DNA of 32,021 nt from an uncultured Bacteroidales bacterium (lineage in GTDB: Bacteria; Bacteroidota; Bacteroidia; Bacteroidales; WCHB1-69): the NCBI GenBank assembly GCA_900315705.1, contig ONAB01000030.1, forward strand, positions 1 to 32,021. The letters run 5' to 3'. Of the stretch, positions 9,385 to 17,553 are shown piece after piece (position 1 is the first letter of the stretch; each line of letters opens with the position of its first letter). A model generated the notes under the pieces. That model worked only from the letters and a program-made list of their open reading frames with translations. It did not search any database and was not told the origin of the DNA. Position numbers and translations under genes: made by a program.

Positions 9385-10860
9385 CTATTTTCTCACCTTC
9401 TTCACGAACTCCTCCACTTCCGGCACACCGCCTTGATAGACGAGGTAGCCGTCGTAGGGCTCGCGCTTGGTGATTTCGTCGTTGATGGGGGTGAGCATCA
9501 GCTTCTTCACATCCTCGCGCTTTTGGCCGCTCTCCTTGGTGAGGCCGAGCGCCCAGCCGAGCTTGATGTAGGAGCTCTCTGCCAGCATATTGTCGGCGGG
9601 GATGATGCCGCGGGCCATCATATCACGGCCCGTGTCATAGACGAACATATGGGTGTAGCCCCAGATGGTCTGCACGCTCATATACTGGTGCACGCCCGCG
9701 TCGGTGGCGCGCTGGATGGCGTCGAACATACCCTTGTTGACGTGCCCGAGGCCGGTGCCGTCCCACACAATGCCCTTGTAACCGTTGTCGATCAGCGCAT
9801 CCAGCACGTCGGGTTTCATACCCGGGTAGTAGTAGAGGATGGCCACGCGGTCGTCGAACGTCGGCACGATGCGGGTGACGTTCGGGTCGTTCTTGGCGAT
9901 GCTGCGCTTGTAGTCCTCGTAGTTGGTGATGACCTCCACCTGGCGGTGCTGCTCACCGTGGCGGCGGTGGTTATAGACCTCCTTGATGGGCTGCACACCC
10001 TCCTTGCGGTTCACCGTGGCCAACGGCGTGTCGCCGATGGTGCGGAACGTGGAGCGGTAGGAGCTGTGCATCTTGCGCACGCGCGTGCCGCGGTGCAGGA
10101 AACCGTAGTCGTCGCTGGTGGGACCGAACATACAGACCATCACCTCGGCGATGTCACCGTGACCGGCAGCGGTCATTGCGTGCATCAGGTTCAGGGCGGC
10201 GTCGGAGCTCGGACGGTCGGAGGAACGCTGGGAACCCACCAACACCACAGGCATCGGGAGGTTCTGGCACATATAGGTCAACGCGGTGGCGGTGTGCGCC
10301 AACGTGTCGGTGCCGTGACCGATCACGATACCCTCGATGCCCTTCTTGATTTCGTCGCCAATCTTGTTGGCCAGGGCCTTGTACTCCACAGGCGACATAT
10401 TCTCGGAGAAGACGGCGAACACCTTCTCGGTCTCCAGGTTGCAGATGTCGGCCAGCTCGGGTACGGCGCCATACAGTTCGCCGGGCGAGAAGGCGGGAAT
10501 CACGGCGCCGGTGCGGTAGTCAAGGCGCGAGGCGATGGTGCCGCCGGTGCCGAGCAGCTTCACGTGCGGCAGACCGGGCGTGTAGGGGAACTCTTTCTCC
10601 GGAATCTTGAAGACGGGCTGCGGGTCGCGCTCGCCCTTCATATCGGTCACCGTCTCAATGTCGATGCCAATGTTGTAGCCCGTGGCCACCTTCATCACGA
10701 TGTGGATGTCGTCGGTGTTTTCGGCGCGCGGAAGAATCTTGCCGGAGAAGTGTCCGCGAGTGGTCTCCACCTCGGCCTTGTCCCACACGTGCACGTCGTA
10801 TTTCTTGAGCATCTCCAATGCTCTGCCTTTATATCCTTGGAATGTTTTTTTGTCGTCCAT
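9385..10860 (-). CDS. gatD: Archaeal-type glutamyl-tRNA(Gln) amidotransferase subunit D
   Basis: 491 aa from the ATG at 10860. GatD is the asparaginase-like subunit that releases ammonia from glutamine (or asparagine) for GatE. The N-terminal region (about 1-90) contains the GatD-specific domain, with the family signature IHIVMKVATGYNIGIDI (52-68), which plain asparaginases lack. The asparaginase fold follows, with the catalytic set intact: TGGTIAS (T105, T108), HGTDT (T184, D185) and RVRKMHSS (K263); SQRSSDRPSSDA (210-221) is also typical. Later blocks GIVWDGTGLGHVN and NMLAESSYIKLGWALG match the archaeal family. It is longer than archaeal GatD (about 435 aa), mainly through an insert near 297-330 and a C-terminal tail. 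It follows gatE at 63 bp, so the two form one operon. A longer frame starting at 10908 is rejected because its extra residues come from a palindromic repeat. Confidence 0.93.
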   Translation of the reverse strand: MDDKKTFQGYKGRALEMLKKYDVHVWDKAEVETTRGHFSGKILPRAENTDDIHIVMKVATGYNIGIDIETVTDMKGERDPQPVFKIPEKEFPYTPGLPHVKLLGTGGTIASRLDYRTGAVIPAFSPGELYGAVPELADICNLETEKVFAVFSENMSPVEYKALANKIGDEIKKGIEGIVIGHGTDTLAHTATALTYMCQNLPMPVVLVGSQRSSDRPSSDAALNLMHAMTAAGHGDIAEVMVCMFGPTSDDYGFLHRGTRVRKMHSSYRSTFRTIGDTPLATVNRKEGVQPIKEVYNHRRHGEQHRQVEVITNYEDYKRSIAKNDPNVTRIVPTFDDRVAILYYYPGMKPDVLDALIDNGYKGIVWDGTGLGHVNKGMFDAIQRATDAGVHQYMSVQTIWGYTHMFVYDTGRDMMARGIIPADNMLAESSYIKLGWALGLTKESGQKREDVKKLMLTPINDEITKREPYDGYLVYQGGVPEVEEFVKKVRK

Positions 10861-10877
10861 ATATATTATTGTTTGTT

Positions 10878-10905
10878 GTAGAGACGCGGCGCGCCGCGTC
10901 TCTAC
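10878..10905. repeat. 28-bp perfect palindrome (REP-like) between gatE and gatD
   Basis: The arm GTAGAGACGCGGCG (10878-10891) is followed immediately by its exact reverse complement. It is much more GC-rich than the flanking AT-rich spacer. The layout is that of a repetitive extragenic palindrome. In RNA it would form a very stable hairpin in the gatE-gatD spacer. Confidence 0.9.
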
Positions 10906-10923
10906 CATATTAATATTATCGGT

Positions 10924-12891
10924 TTATAAGGTTTTTATCTCGCTGGCCAGTTCGGTGAATGAGACATTGCCCACAGCCAACGGGCGGATGGCGCCGAGCA
11001 TTGTGTTTCTGAGGTCGGAGCCATCTTCTATCATACGGTTGCGACGTTGCTCGAACGTGTCGACCACTTCGAACATACGGGCCATAAGCTCCTGTTTGGA
11101 CGCTTTGGTGTATCCCGTGAGTTTCAGAAGCTCCTCCATCGTGGCCGTCGGATGCTCGAACATCAGTTTCAGCATATCGAGGGCGATGGCCTTGTCGAGG
11201 TTCTCCTTCTTCAGGAAAGCGAAAAGGTCGTAGAGTTTGCAGGTGCAGAACGGAATCTTACCGTACTGGCCGTGCAGGTGCTTGAGGCGCTGGCCGAAGA
11301 GGGTGCTGATGTATTTGGGACAATAGCCAAGTTCGTCGGCAATCTTCTTGATGAGCGGGAAGAGGTTGTGCGTGAAGATGTACTTGAAGCAGTCCTGCGG
11401 CACGCCCCACTCGACCATCTGTGCGTAGCGGTCGGCGACGGCGTCGGGGATGTTCTTGCGCAGCTCCTCGATGTAGTCGTTGGTGAGCGGGATGGGGGCC
11501 GAGTCGGTGTCGGGGTACATACGGTCGGCGCCGGGCAGCACGCGCTCGAAGATGGTGGTGCCGTCGGTCAGGGCCTTGCGGGTCTCTTGCGGCACGCCGT
11601 CGAAGGCCATCAGGGCGCGTTCCTCAATCACTTCCAGGGCGGTCTTCACATCGTCTTCGGGTGCCCAGAAGATGATCTGTGCGTCGTTGTCGCCGGCATT
11701 CATCGCCTTGGCGGCCTTCTCGAAGACGCTGCGGCTCACCACATCTTCCAGATCCTCGCTGGTGGCCATATTGGGGCGCTCGAGGCAGGCGATGACCTTA
11801 AGCCGGTCGGCGAACTCGCTGTAGAAGGGGTGGCCGGGCTGGGTGAAGTGCGACAACAGGCCAGCGAATTGCGGCAGGTTGACGGCATACACCTTGGCGC
11901 CGCCCTTGATAGCGTCGGTGATGGGGTCGAAGTAGAAATGGAACTGCTTGGGATCCAGTTCTATATAGTTCATTTTCCAATTCTCTTTGGAGATGCGTGC
12001 TTTCAGCTGGTCGCGGATGGCGAGCAGGGCCCATTGGCGGAAGCACTCCACGTGGGTCACTTCGGGAATCCATTTGGTGTGGGCCACGCCCTTGACCTCG
12101 ATGCGGGTGCCGCCGGTGCAGCTCACGTTCACGTCCTCGCGGCCGGCGCCGATGCCGGTGCGCACGCGGCCGGTGCTGCGGTTCAGGAAGCGGATGTAGT
12201 TGCAGGCCTCCTCCACCTCGTCAGGGTTGACCATCTCGGGATAGGTCACCGTCTCGATGAGGGGCATACCCAGACGGTCGGTGCGGTAGATGCGCGTGTG
12301 GCCAATGTCGGACACCTCGCGGCAGGCATCCTCCTCCACGCTCAGCTGGATGAGGCGCACCTTCTTGTGCTTGAGCTGGATTTCGCCGTCGATGCCGAGG
12401 ATGGCGGTGCGCTGGAATCCCGTGGGGATGGAACCGTCGAGGTACTGCTTGCGGGTGATGTGCACCTCGCCCACGATTTTCAGTTTCGAGGCGAGGGCAA
12501 TCTCGAGTGCATATTGCAGGGCCTCAGGATTGATGGGGAACGGGGGGGTGTCATCGACTTCGTAGGTGCACGCTGTGCGGTGTGCGATGCGATAGACGAT
12601 GTTCTTGCGGGTCTTGAACTCCATCAGCGCGGTGCCGTCGTACTCGCCCATCTCGGAGAGGGTGGGGCGCATATGGCGCAACAGCTCCGCGTCGTATTCG
12701 TCTGGTTTCTGGAAGATGCCGGCGGGACAGCGGCAGAAGAGTTTCTCTTTGGTGGCCAGTTGCTGGTGTACCTCCAGCCCGGACATAAAGCCGATGCGGT
12801 CGTAGTCAGCCTGCGTGGCCTCCTTGCGGTCCACATAGCCGATGGCCTTGCGGCTTTTCTCGTAATTTTCCTGAGGATTGATGGTTTGCAT
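10924..12891 (-). CDS. gatE: Archaeal-type glutamyl-tRNA(Gln) amidotransferase subunit E
   Basis: 655 aa. GatE activates misacylated Glu-tRNA(Gln) with ATP and transfers ammonia supplied by GatD, giving Gln-tRNA(Gln). Visible GatB/GatE-family motifs are GLEVHQQL (38-45), LFCRCPA (51-57), DDTPPFPIN (111-119), DGSIPTGFQRT (150-160), SVEEDACRE (182-190), DRLGMPLIE (203-211) and REDVNVS with GGTRIEVKGV (249-267). Two things make it GatE rather than bacterial GatB: a middle insertion (about 300-480) in the position of the AspRS-like domain of GatE, and its pairing with gatD. The C-terminal part (about 500-655) corresponds to the helical/YqeY-like tRNA-binding tail. It is longer than bacterial GatB (about 475 aa) and close to archaeal GatE (about 620-635), with about 35 extra N-terminal residues. 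GC and codon choice resemble lepA and topB nearby, so any transfer is old. Confidence 0.94.
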   Translation of the reverse strand: MQTINPQENYEKSRKAIGYVDRKEATQADYDRIGFMSGLEVHQQLATKEKLFCRCPAGIFQKPDEYDAELLRHMRPTLSEMGEYDGTALMEFKTRKNIVYRIAHRTACTYEVDDTPPFPINPEALQYALEIALASKLKIVGEVHITRKQYLDGSIPTGFQRTAILGIDGEIQLKHKKVRLIQLSVEEDACREVSDIGHTRIYRTDRLGMPLIETVTYPEMVNPDEVEEACNYIRFLNRSTGRVRTGIGAGREDVNVSCTGGTRIEVKGVAHTKWIPEVTHVECFRQWALLAIRDQLKARISKENWKMNYIELDPKQFHFYFDPITDAIKGGAKVYAVNLPQFAGLLSHFTQPGHPFYSEFADRLKVIACLERPNMATSEDLEDVVSRSVFEKAAKAMNAGDNDAQIIFWAPEDDVKTALEVIEERALMAFDGVPQETRKALTDGTTIFERVLPGADRMYPDTDSAPIPLTNDYIEELRKNIPDAVADRYAQMVEWGVPQDCFKYIFTHNLFPLIKKIADELGYCPKYISTLFGQRLKHLHGQYGKIPFCTCKLYDLFAFLKKENLDKAIALDMLKLMFEHPTATMEELLKLTGYTKASKQELMARMFEVVDTFEQRRNRMIEDGSDLRNTMLGAIRPLAVGNVSFTELASEIKTL

Positions 12892-12957
12892 ATATCGGTG
12901 GTTTGTTAGTAAATATGCGGTTCAACGGGGAACGCGCCCCGGAAATTTTTGAAGCGG

Positions 12958-12965
12958 CAAATATA
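12958..12965 (-). promoter_or_regulatory. -7 box of the gatE-gatD operon
   Basis: TATATTTG on the minus strand fits TAnnTTTG and lies 66 bp upstream of the gatE ATG. No convincing -33 TTTG is present at the expected distance. Confidence 0.45.
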
Positions 12966-13034
12966 AAAAAATATTTTTTTGATGCGTGATTTTTTTGCGG
13001 AATGGCTCAAAAGCGTACCATATGTTATTTTTTA

Positions 13035-13042
13035 TATTTTTG
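13035..13042 (+). promoter_or_regulatory. -7 box upstream of the small lipoprotein gene
   Basis: TATTTTTG matches TAnnTTTG. It is followed by about 105 nt before the ATG at 13151, an unusually long leader for this window, and that leader contains a hairpin followed by eight T. Confidence 0.5.
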
Positions 13043-13045
13043 CAC

Positions 13046-13119
13046 CGCCATTCTTCGCTTGTGAAAGTAGGGCCTTTGATCAGGATTATGCAGGCTAGTC
13101 TCTTGTCAAAGTTTTTTTT
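13046..13119 (+). ncRNA. Candidate small RNA or leader attenuator
   Basis: CTTTGA (13074-13079) can pair with TCAAAG (13106-13111), directly followed by a run of eight T (13112-13119), the form of an intrinsic terminator. With the -7 box at 13035-13042 this would give a transcript of about 70 nt ending before the lipoprotein ATG. The stem is short with a large loop, so it could also be chance. No known RNA family is recognised. Confidence 0.3.
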
Positions 13120-13150
13120 ATAGTCTGCAAAAGTAAAACATCTAATAATT

Positions 13151-13378
13151 ATGAAGAAAGTTCTTTTTGTGGCAGCTGTGGCTTGCGCTTTTATGTTCGC
13201 TGGATGCAAGAAAACCTGTAATTGCACCACCACACAACAATTCCCGGACGAGGCTCCGATGGTAACGCACACCACCGTCACGATTGAGAAGGGTAAGTGT
13301 ACGGATATGAACACTACTCAAACCACTAGTTTCGACGGGGAAACCTTTACGCAAAGCGTTGAGTGCGTGCGCGAGTAA
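13151..13378 (+). CDS. Small cysteine-rich lipoprotein, function unknown
   Basis: 75 aa. The N terminus MKKVLFVAAVACAFMFAGC is a lipoprotein signal peptide with the lipobox cysteine at C19, so the mature protein would be about 57 residues anchored to a membrane. Further cysteines occur at C23 and C25 (KKTCNC), in GKCTDM and in VECVRE. Short lipoproteins of this kind are common in Bacteroidota and have no assigned role. It is transcribed alone, divergently from gatE and convergently with the FISUMP gene. Confidence 0.75.
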   Translation: MKKVLFVAAVACAFMFAGCKKTCNCTTTQQFPDEAPMVTHTTVTIEKGKCTDMNTTQTTSFDGETFTQSVECVRE

Positions 13379-13406
13379 TCTTGCCCTGTTCTGAATGTTG
13401 AAAACC

Positions 13407-13439
13407 AAAAAAAGGATCGGTAAAGCCGGTCCTTTTTTT
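13407..13439. terminator. Bidirectional intrinsic terminator
   Basis: AAAAAAAGGATCGG (13407-13420) pairs with CCGGTCCTTTTTTT (13426-13439) with one wobble and a 5-nt loop. The seven A before and seven T after make it a terminator in both directions, for the lipoprotein gene (plus) and the FISUMP gene (minus). Confidence 0.85.
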
Positions 13440-13464
13440 GTTAGTGTTTCAAGTTTACGGGAAT

Positions 13465-14868
13465 TCAGTTGCGCACGCAACGGACGGAGAGTCCGCAGTG
13501 CTTGTCCTGGATGGCTTCCTGCCAATGTTTCCCGTAATGGTAGATGTGGCGCATATAGATGCGGTCATTGCAGCCACCGTCTGTGGTAGTCCAGAAAGTG
13601 GCCACGCCGCCAAAAGCGTAGAAATAATGGTTAGTGGTCCCGAGGTTGCTGTAATGTCCTGCGGCTTTGGCTGAAAAGCCGGTGGCGTTGTTGGTGGAAG
13701 GGTTGCAGCCAGGAGAGCATTGATCGTAATAAGACTGCCAGCCAGTCTGTGCCGCGAATGCTTTTGCGGTGAAGAAGCTGTTGTTGTTGCATTGATATGT
13801 GCTCATACTACCGGCATAGTAGATTAGTTGCCCAAATTCGGCGTTGCTGGGTACGTGCCAGCCTTTAGGACAGATGCCCTGCACGCCCGACGGGTTGTCG
13901 CTGCTGCAAGGAGCCCCGTGCATCACCGCAGGCCAATTGTACAGGTAACCGTGGGAGGCTACATTGGCGGTGTCGTTGTCGGGGCAATAGCGATAGGGTA
14001 GGGTGAGGCTGGTGCTGTCGCCCATCGGAATCGCCTCCCCGTTCGAGTAGTGGGTCACACGGAGGTTCTCCTTCATCCAGCACTGGTTGCCGATTTGCAC
14101 CGTATTGTACACATTGCCGTCTTGGTCGGTCACGGTAGGTGAACTCGGGCAGGGCAACCCGTCGTTCATCCCTTGCGCTGTGGCGAACTGCAGTGTCAGC
14201 GATTCGGAGGCGTTTTGGTTCTGCACGATGTGCGAACTCTCGACGGTGGCGCCGTTGAAGGTGCTGTAGCCGATGTATTCCATCGGATCGCCCAAATGGA
14301 AGGCGTTGTTGGTGGAGCCTTTGGACGTCGTGAAGGTCGGGACGAATCCGGTGTGTTCAATGGCGTTCAGCCCCCCCTCGCTGGAGTTTACCAGTCTCAG
14401 GGATGCGGATGCGCTTTGCATCCGGGCGGTAAGGAAATATATGCCGGTGGCGGAGAGTGTGATGCGCAAATGGTGAGTGCCCGGTTGCAGCGAAGTTTCG
14501 CGGAGCGATGCCACGGTGCGGCCGGAGATGTCGGTGATATCCATTGTCACCTCACCAGCCTCCTTGACGACCAGGTCTGCAGTGGTGGTGCCGTGGAACG
14601 GGTTGGCGCTGCTTGCCGACAGCTGCAGGGCGGATGAGGCCAGTGCCCCGGCGTCATCAATGCTCGTGCCCACGTGCATCGTCAGCACGGTGTCGGGCCA
14701 TACCAGGGTCTCCTGCCAACCCTCGGCCAGGTTCTTCACATCCACACGGTCGAGCCGCAAGTAGTGGTTGTTGGTGTCGCGCCCGGTGAAAGTGATGGTC
14801 ACGGTTTGCGCGTGCAGCAAGGAGCCCAAAGACAGTAATAATAAGGATAATAGTAAATGCTTCTTCAT
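13465..14868 (-). CDS. Secreted FISUMP-domain protein with internal T9SS-like sorting module
   Basis: 467 aa. Signal peptide MKKHLLLSLLLLSLGSLLHA (1-20). Residues about 85-162 (NPF at 89-91, ITDISGRTVA, LQPGTHHLRI, GIYFLTARM) closely resemble a type A T9SS C-terminal sorting domain but lie in the middle of the protein. From about 245 to the end is a FISUMP (Fibrobacter succinogenes major paralogous) domain: VTDQDGNVYNTVQIGNQCWM, GYLYNWPAVM, ICPKGWHVPSNAEF, TGFSAKAAGHY, FWTTT and GLSVRCVRN. FISUMP proteins are abundant on the surface of gut Bacteroidota and Fibrobacter; their ligand is unknown. The gene is monocistronic and ends at a bidirectional terminator. Confidence 0.85.
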   Translation of the reverse strand: MKKHLLLSLLLLSLGSLLHAQTVTITFTGRDTNNHYLRLDRVDVKNLAEGWQETLVWPDTVLTMHVGTSIDDAGALASSALQLSASSANPFHGTTTADLVVKEAGEVTMDITDISGRTVASLRETSLQPGTHHLRITLSATGIYFLTARMQSASASLRLVNSSEGGLNAIEHTGFVPTFTTSKGSTNNAFHLGDPMEYIGYSTFNGATVESSHIVQNQNASESLTLQFATAQGMNDGLPCPSSPTVTDQDGNVYNTVQIGNQCWMKENLRVTHYSNGEAIPMGDSTSLTLPYRYCPDNDTANVASHGYLYNWPAVMHGAPCSSDNPSGVQGICPKGWHVPSNAEFGQLIYYAGSMSTYQCNNNSFFTAKAFAAQTGWQSYYDQCSPGCNPSTNNATGFSAKAAGHYSNLGTTNHYFYAFGGVATFWTTTDGGCNDRIYMRHIYHYGKHWQEAIQDKHCGLSVRCVRN

Positions 14869-15033
14869 ATTTTTTTCTTCTTGAATGAAAATGTCGTCAC
14901 ATCAAAAAATGGTGGCATACATTATGTCAAGATGCGTTTTTAATATGAAATGTTACAAAAAAATGTATTGTTTCCAACAAATTGATTTTAAATGATATAT
15001 AACATTAGAAATGCGTTGTCAATGAGAGTGGTG

Positions 15034-15435
15034 TTAAGCGAGACTGACGTGCTTGAGCATCTCGGCAAAACGGGTGATGCCGTCCTGAATGCGGGAAACC
15101 GTCTTGGGCGAAGGCTTCCTGTAGCCGGTGGCATAGTGGCTGAGTTGTTTGCTGTTGATGCCAGTGATTCTCTGCAAGCCTGTGAGGGTCAGAATGTCAC
15201 CGTAATATTGGAGGAAACTCTCGGTGTCGAACTTCCATACAAGTTCGTATTCGCCTCTTAATGCGGACGGCCATTGGTCTTGTGGCAACTCGTTTTTTAT
15301 CAACTCTATGGCCTGTTCGGTGTCGGCCTGCACCTCCTCGATGGTGTTGCCGGCCGCGTAGATGCCGTCACCATTTTCGGCGTATGCGCCGTAATGATTC
15401 CGCGATTTTTCAATAATCATCACTATTTTTTCCAT
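15034..15435 (-). CDS. hicB: HicB-family antitoxin
   Basis: 133 aa. The N-terminal half has the HicB partial RNase H-like fold (YGAYAENGDGIYAAGNTIEEV, about 15-36, then an acidic helix). The C-terminal half (about 78-130, ILTLTGLQRITGINSKQLSHY) looks like an Xre-type helix-turn-helix, as in HicB proteins that repress their own promoter. It should neutralise HicA by direct binding. It lies 8 bp downstream of hicA in the same operon. Confidence 0.88.
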   Translation of the reverse strand: MEKIVMIIEKSRNHYGAYAENGDGIYAAGNTIEEVQADTEQAIELIKNELPQDQWPSALRGEYELVWKFDTESFLQYYGDILTLTGLQRITGINSKQLSHYATGYRKPSPKTVSRIQDGITRFAEMLKHVSLA

Positions 15436-15443
15436 ATTGCCTC

Positions 15444-15623
15444 CTATAAATTGTATTTCTTTATCAAATTAATAGCCAAACCTTTGGGGATTTCCTTGGA
15501 TCCGTGAAAAGGAATAGGACCGGATTTAATACCGTCCTTTGTATAGAAATAGTGACTCCCCACCGCGTGGTCGAATATCCACCCGGACCTGATGAATCGT
15601 TTATGAAGTTCACTGTATTTCAT
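15444..15623 (-). CDS. hicA: HicA-family mRNA interferase toxin
   Basis: 59 aa starting [15 protein letters not shown]. This is the small double-stranded-RNA-binding-like toxin of HicAB systems, which cleaves mRNA. The HicA core [10 protein letters not shown] (22-31) carries the predicted catalytic His (H24), and [20 protein letters not shown] is the conserved C-terminal block. Length is normal for the family (50-80 aa). An in-frame upstream extension to 15827 is not used, because it would cross the -7 box at 15651-15658. Confidence 0.9.
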   Translation of the reverse strand: MKYSELHKRFIRSGWIFDHAVGSHYFYTKDGIKSGPIPFHGSKEIPKGLAINLIKKYNL

Positions 15624-15650
15624 TGAAAGATCCAAAATATTACCAGGCTG

Positions 15651-15658
15651 CAAAGATA
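15651..15658 (-). promoter_or_regulatory. -7 box of hicAB
   Basis: TATCTTTG on the minus strand matches TAnnTTTG and ends 27 bp before the hicA ATG. Just upstream, TCTAT (15667-15671) and ATAGA (15680-15684), both flanked by A/T runs, form an inverted repeat where a HicB operator would be expected; this second point is speculative. Confidence 0.5.
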
Positions 15659-15726
15659 TATTTTTTTCTATTAAATCTGATAGAGAAAAATATATTTTCT
15701 TGTTTTTTTGCAACGGATTTTTTTCG

Positions 15727-15734
15727 TATTTTTG
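15727..15734 (+). promoter_or_regulatory. -7 box of lepA
   Basis: TATTTTTG followed by CGGCC lies only 7 bp before the lepA ATG (15742), so the transcript would start almost at the start codon. The same TTTGCGGCC string follows the -7 box of the GTPase gene at 22267. Confidence 0.55.
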
Positions 15735-15741
15735 CGGCCTT

Positions 15742-17529
15742 ATGAAAAATATTAGAAATTTCTGCATAATTGCGCATATCGACCACGGAAAGAGCACGTT
15801 GGCCGACCGTCTTCTCCAATATACCAAAACCGTAAACGACCGCGAGTTCCAGAATCAGGTGCTCGACGATATGGATTTGGAGCGTGAGCGTGGCATCACC
15901 ATCAAGAGCCACGCCATCCAGATGGAGTACAACTATAACGGCGAGACTTATGTCCTGAACCTCATCGACACGCCGGGCCACGTGGACTTCTCCTACGAGG
16001 TGTCGCGTTCCATCGCCGCCTGCGAGGGCGCCCTGCTGCTGGTGGACGCCACCCAGGGCGTGCAGGCCCAGACCATCTCCAACCTCTACCAGGCCATCGA
16101 CAATGACCTGGAGATTATCCCGGTGCTCAACAAGATGGATATGCCCGCCGCAATGCCCCTGGAGGTCAAGGACCAGATCATCGACCTGCTCGGCTGCGAC
16201 GAGTCCGACATCATCGAGGCCTCCGGCAAGACCGGCCAGGGCGTGGAGGAGGTGCTCAAGGCCATCATCGAGCGCATTCCCGCCCCCAAGGGCGACCCGA
16301 ATGCCCCGCTGCAGGCCCTCATCTTCGACTCCGTGTTCAACTCCTTCCGCGGCATCATCGCCTATTTCCGCATCTTCAACGGCACCATCAAGACCCACGA
16401 GATGGTGAAGTTCTTCTCCACGAACCACGAGTACGATGCCGACGAGATTGGCATCCTCAAGATGGACCGCGTGCCCAAGGACACGCTCTCGGCCGGCGAC
16501 GTGGGCTATCTGATTACCGGCATCAAGACCTCCACGGAGGTGCGTGTGGGTGACACCATCACCCACGTGGCGCGCCCCTGCGAGGCCGCCATCGAGGGCT
16601 TCCAGGAGGTGAAACCGATGCTCTTCGCGGGCATCTACCCCACAGAGGCCGACCAGTACGAGGAACTGCGCGCCTCGCTGGAGAAGCTGAAACTCAACGA
16701 CGCATCCCTCACTTTCGAGCCCGAATCTTCCGCCGCCCTCGGCTTCGGCTTCCGCTGCGGCTTCCTCGGCCTGCTCCATATGGAGATCATCGAGGAGCGC
16801 CTCGACCGCGAGTTCGACCAGGATGTCATCGCCACCGTGCCCAATGTCTCCTACAAGGTGATGACCACCAAGAAACAGTGGCTCGATGTCTATAACCCCT
16901 CCGGAATGCCCGCCCCCACGGAAATCGACCACGTGGAGGAACCCTATATCCGCGCCCAGATTATCTCCAAAGATGACTATATCGGCGCGATTATGAAACT
17001 CTGTATTGACAAGCGCGGCTCGTTGGTGAACCAGATGTACGTGGCCGCCAACCGCGTGGAGCTGACCTTCGATATGCCGCTGGGCGAAATCGTCTTCGAC
17101 TTCTACGACAAGCTGAAGAGCATCTCCAAGGGCTATGCCTCCTTCGACTACCATATCACCGAGTTCCGGCCCGCCAGTCTGGTGAAACTGGACATTCTCC
17201 TGAACGGCGATTCCGTGGATGCGCTCTCCTCGCTGATTCACTCCGACAATGCCTACGCCTTCGGTCGCAGAATCTGCGAGAAGCTGAAAGAACTCATTCC
17301 GCGCCAGCAGTTCGAGATTGCCATCCAGGCCGCCATCGGCTCCAAGATCATCGCCCGCGAGACGGTGAAGGCCGTGCGCAAGGATGTGACCGCCAAGTGC
17401 TACGGCGGCGACATTACCCGTAAGCGCAAACTGCTGGAGAAGCAGAAACGAGGCAAGAAGCGTATGCGACAGATCGGCAATGTGGAGGTGCCGCAGTCGG
17501 CCTTCCTCGCCGTGCTCAAACTTGATTGA
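15742..17529 (+). CDS. lepA: Elongation factor 4 (ribosomal back-translocase, LepA)
   Basis: 595 aa, full length for the family. This translational GTPase acts on stalled or mispositioned ribosomes. GTP-binding motifs: AHIDHGKS (11-18), ERGITIK (49-55), DTPGH (76-80) and NKMD (130-133). The EF-G-like domains follow, and the LepA-specific C-terminal domain ends with [20 protein letters not shown], a family hallmark. The start [10 protein letters not shown] is chosen over an in-frame start at 15700, which would lie upstream of the promoter box and add a non-conserved tail. It heads a plus-strand run with the addB-like gene 24 bp downstream. Confidence 0.97.
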   Translation: MKNIRNFCIIAHIDHGKSTLADRLLQYTKTVNDREFQNQVLDDMDLERERGITIKSHAIQMEYNYNGETYVLNLIDTPGHVDFSYEVSRSIAACEGALLLVDATQGVQAQTISNLYQAIDNDLEIIPVLNKMDMPAAMPLEVKDQIIDLLGCDESDIIEASGKTGQGVEEVLKAIIERIPAPKGDPNAPLQALIFDSVFNSFRGIIAYFRIFNGTIKTHEMVKFFSTNHEYDADEIGILKMDRVPKDTLSAGDVGYLITGIKTSTEVRVGDTITHVARPCEAAIEGFQEVKPMLFAGIYPTEADQYEELRASLEKLKLNDASLTFEPESSAALGFGFRCGFLGLLHMEIIEERLDREFDQDVIATVPNVSYKVMTTKKQWLDVYNPSGMPAPTEIDHVEEPYIRAQIISKDDYIGAIMKLCIDKRGSLVNQMYVAANRVELTFDMPLGEIVFDFYDKLKSISKGYASFDYHITEFRPASLVKLDILLNGDSVDALSSLIHSDNAYAFGRRICEKLKELIPRQQFEIAIQAAIGSKIIARETVKAVRKDVTAKCYGGDITRKRKLLEKQKRGKKRMRQIGNVEVPQSAFLAVLKLD

Positions 17530-17553
17530 CAACCCACCTTCCGACCATAACCT

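Noticed and set aside
9385-10860. Plain L-asparaginase instead of GatD
   Set aside because: The GatD-specific N-terminal domain and the adjoining gatE rule for GatD.
9256-10881. 541-codon plus-strand frame
   Set aside because: Antisense shadow of gatD; no family resemblance, composition typical of a mirrored GC-rich gene.
10861-10908. Upstream gatD start giving MVETRRAASLQQ
   Set aside because: These residues are a translation of the intergenic palindrome; GatD similarity begins after MDDKKTFQGYKGRA.
11047-12909. 620-codon plus-strand frame
   Set aside because: Antisense shadow of gatE.
12892-13150. tRNA or known structured RNA in the gatE-lipoprotein gap
   Set aside because: No cloverleaf or CCA-type end could be drawn; only a weak hairpin with a T-run is present.
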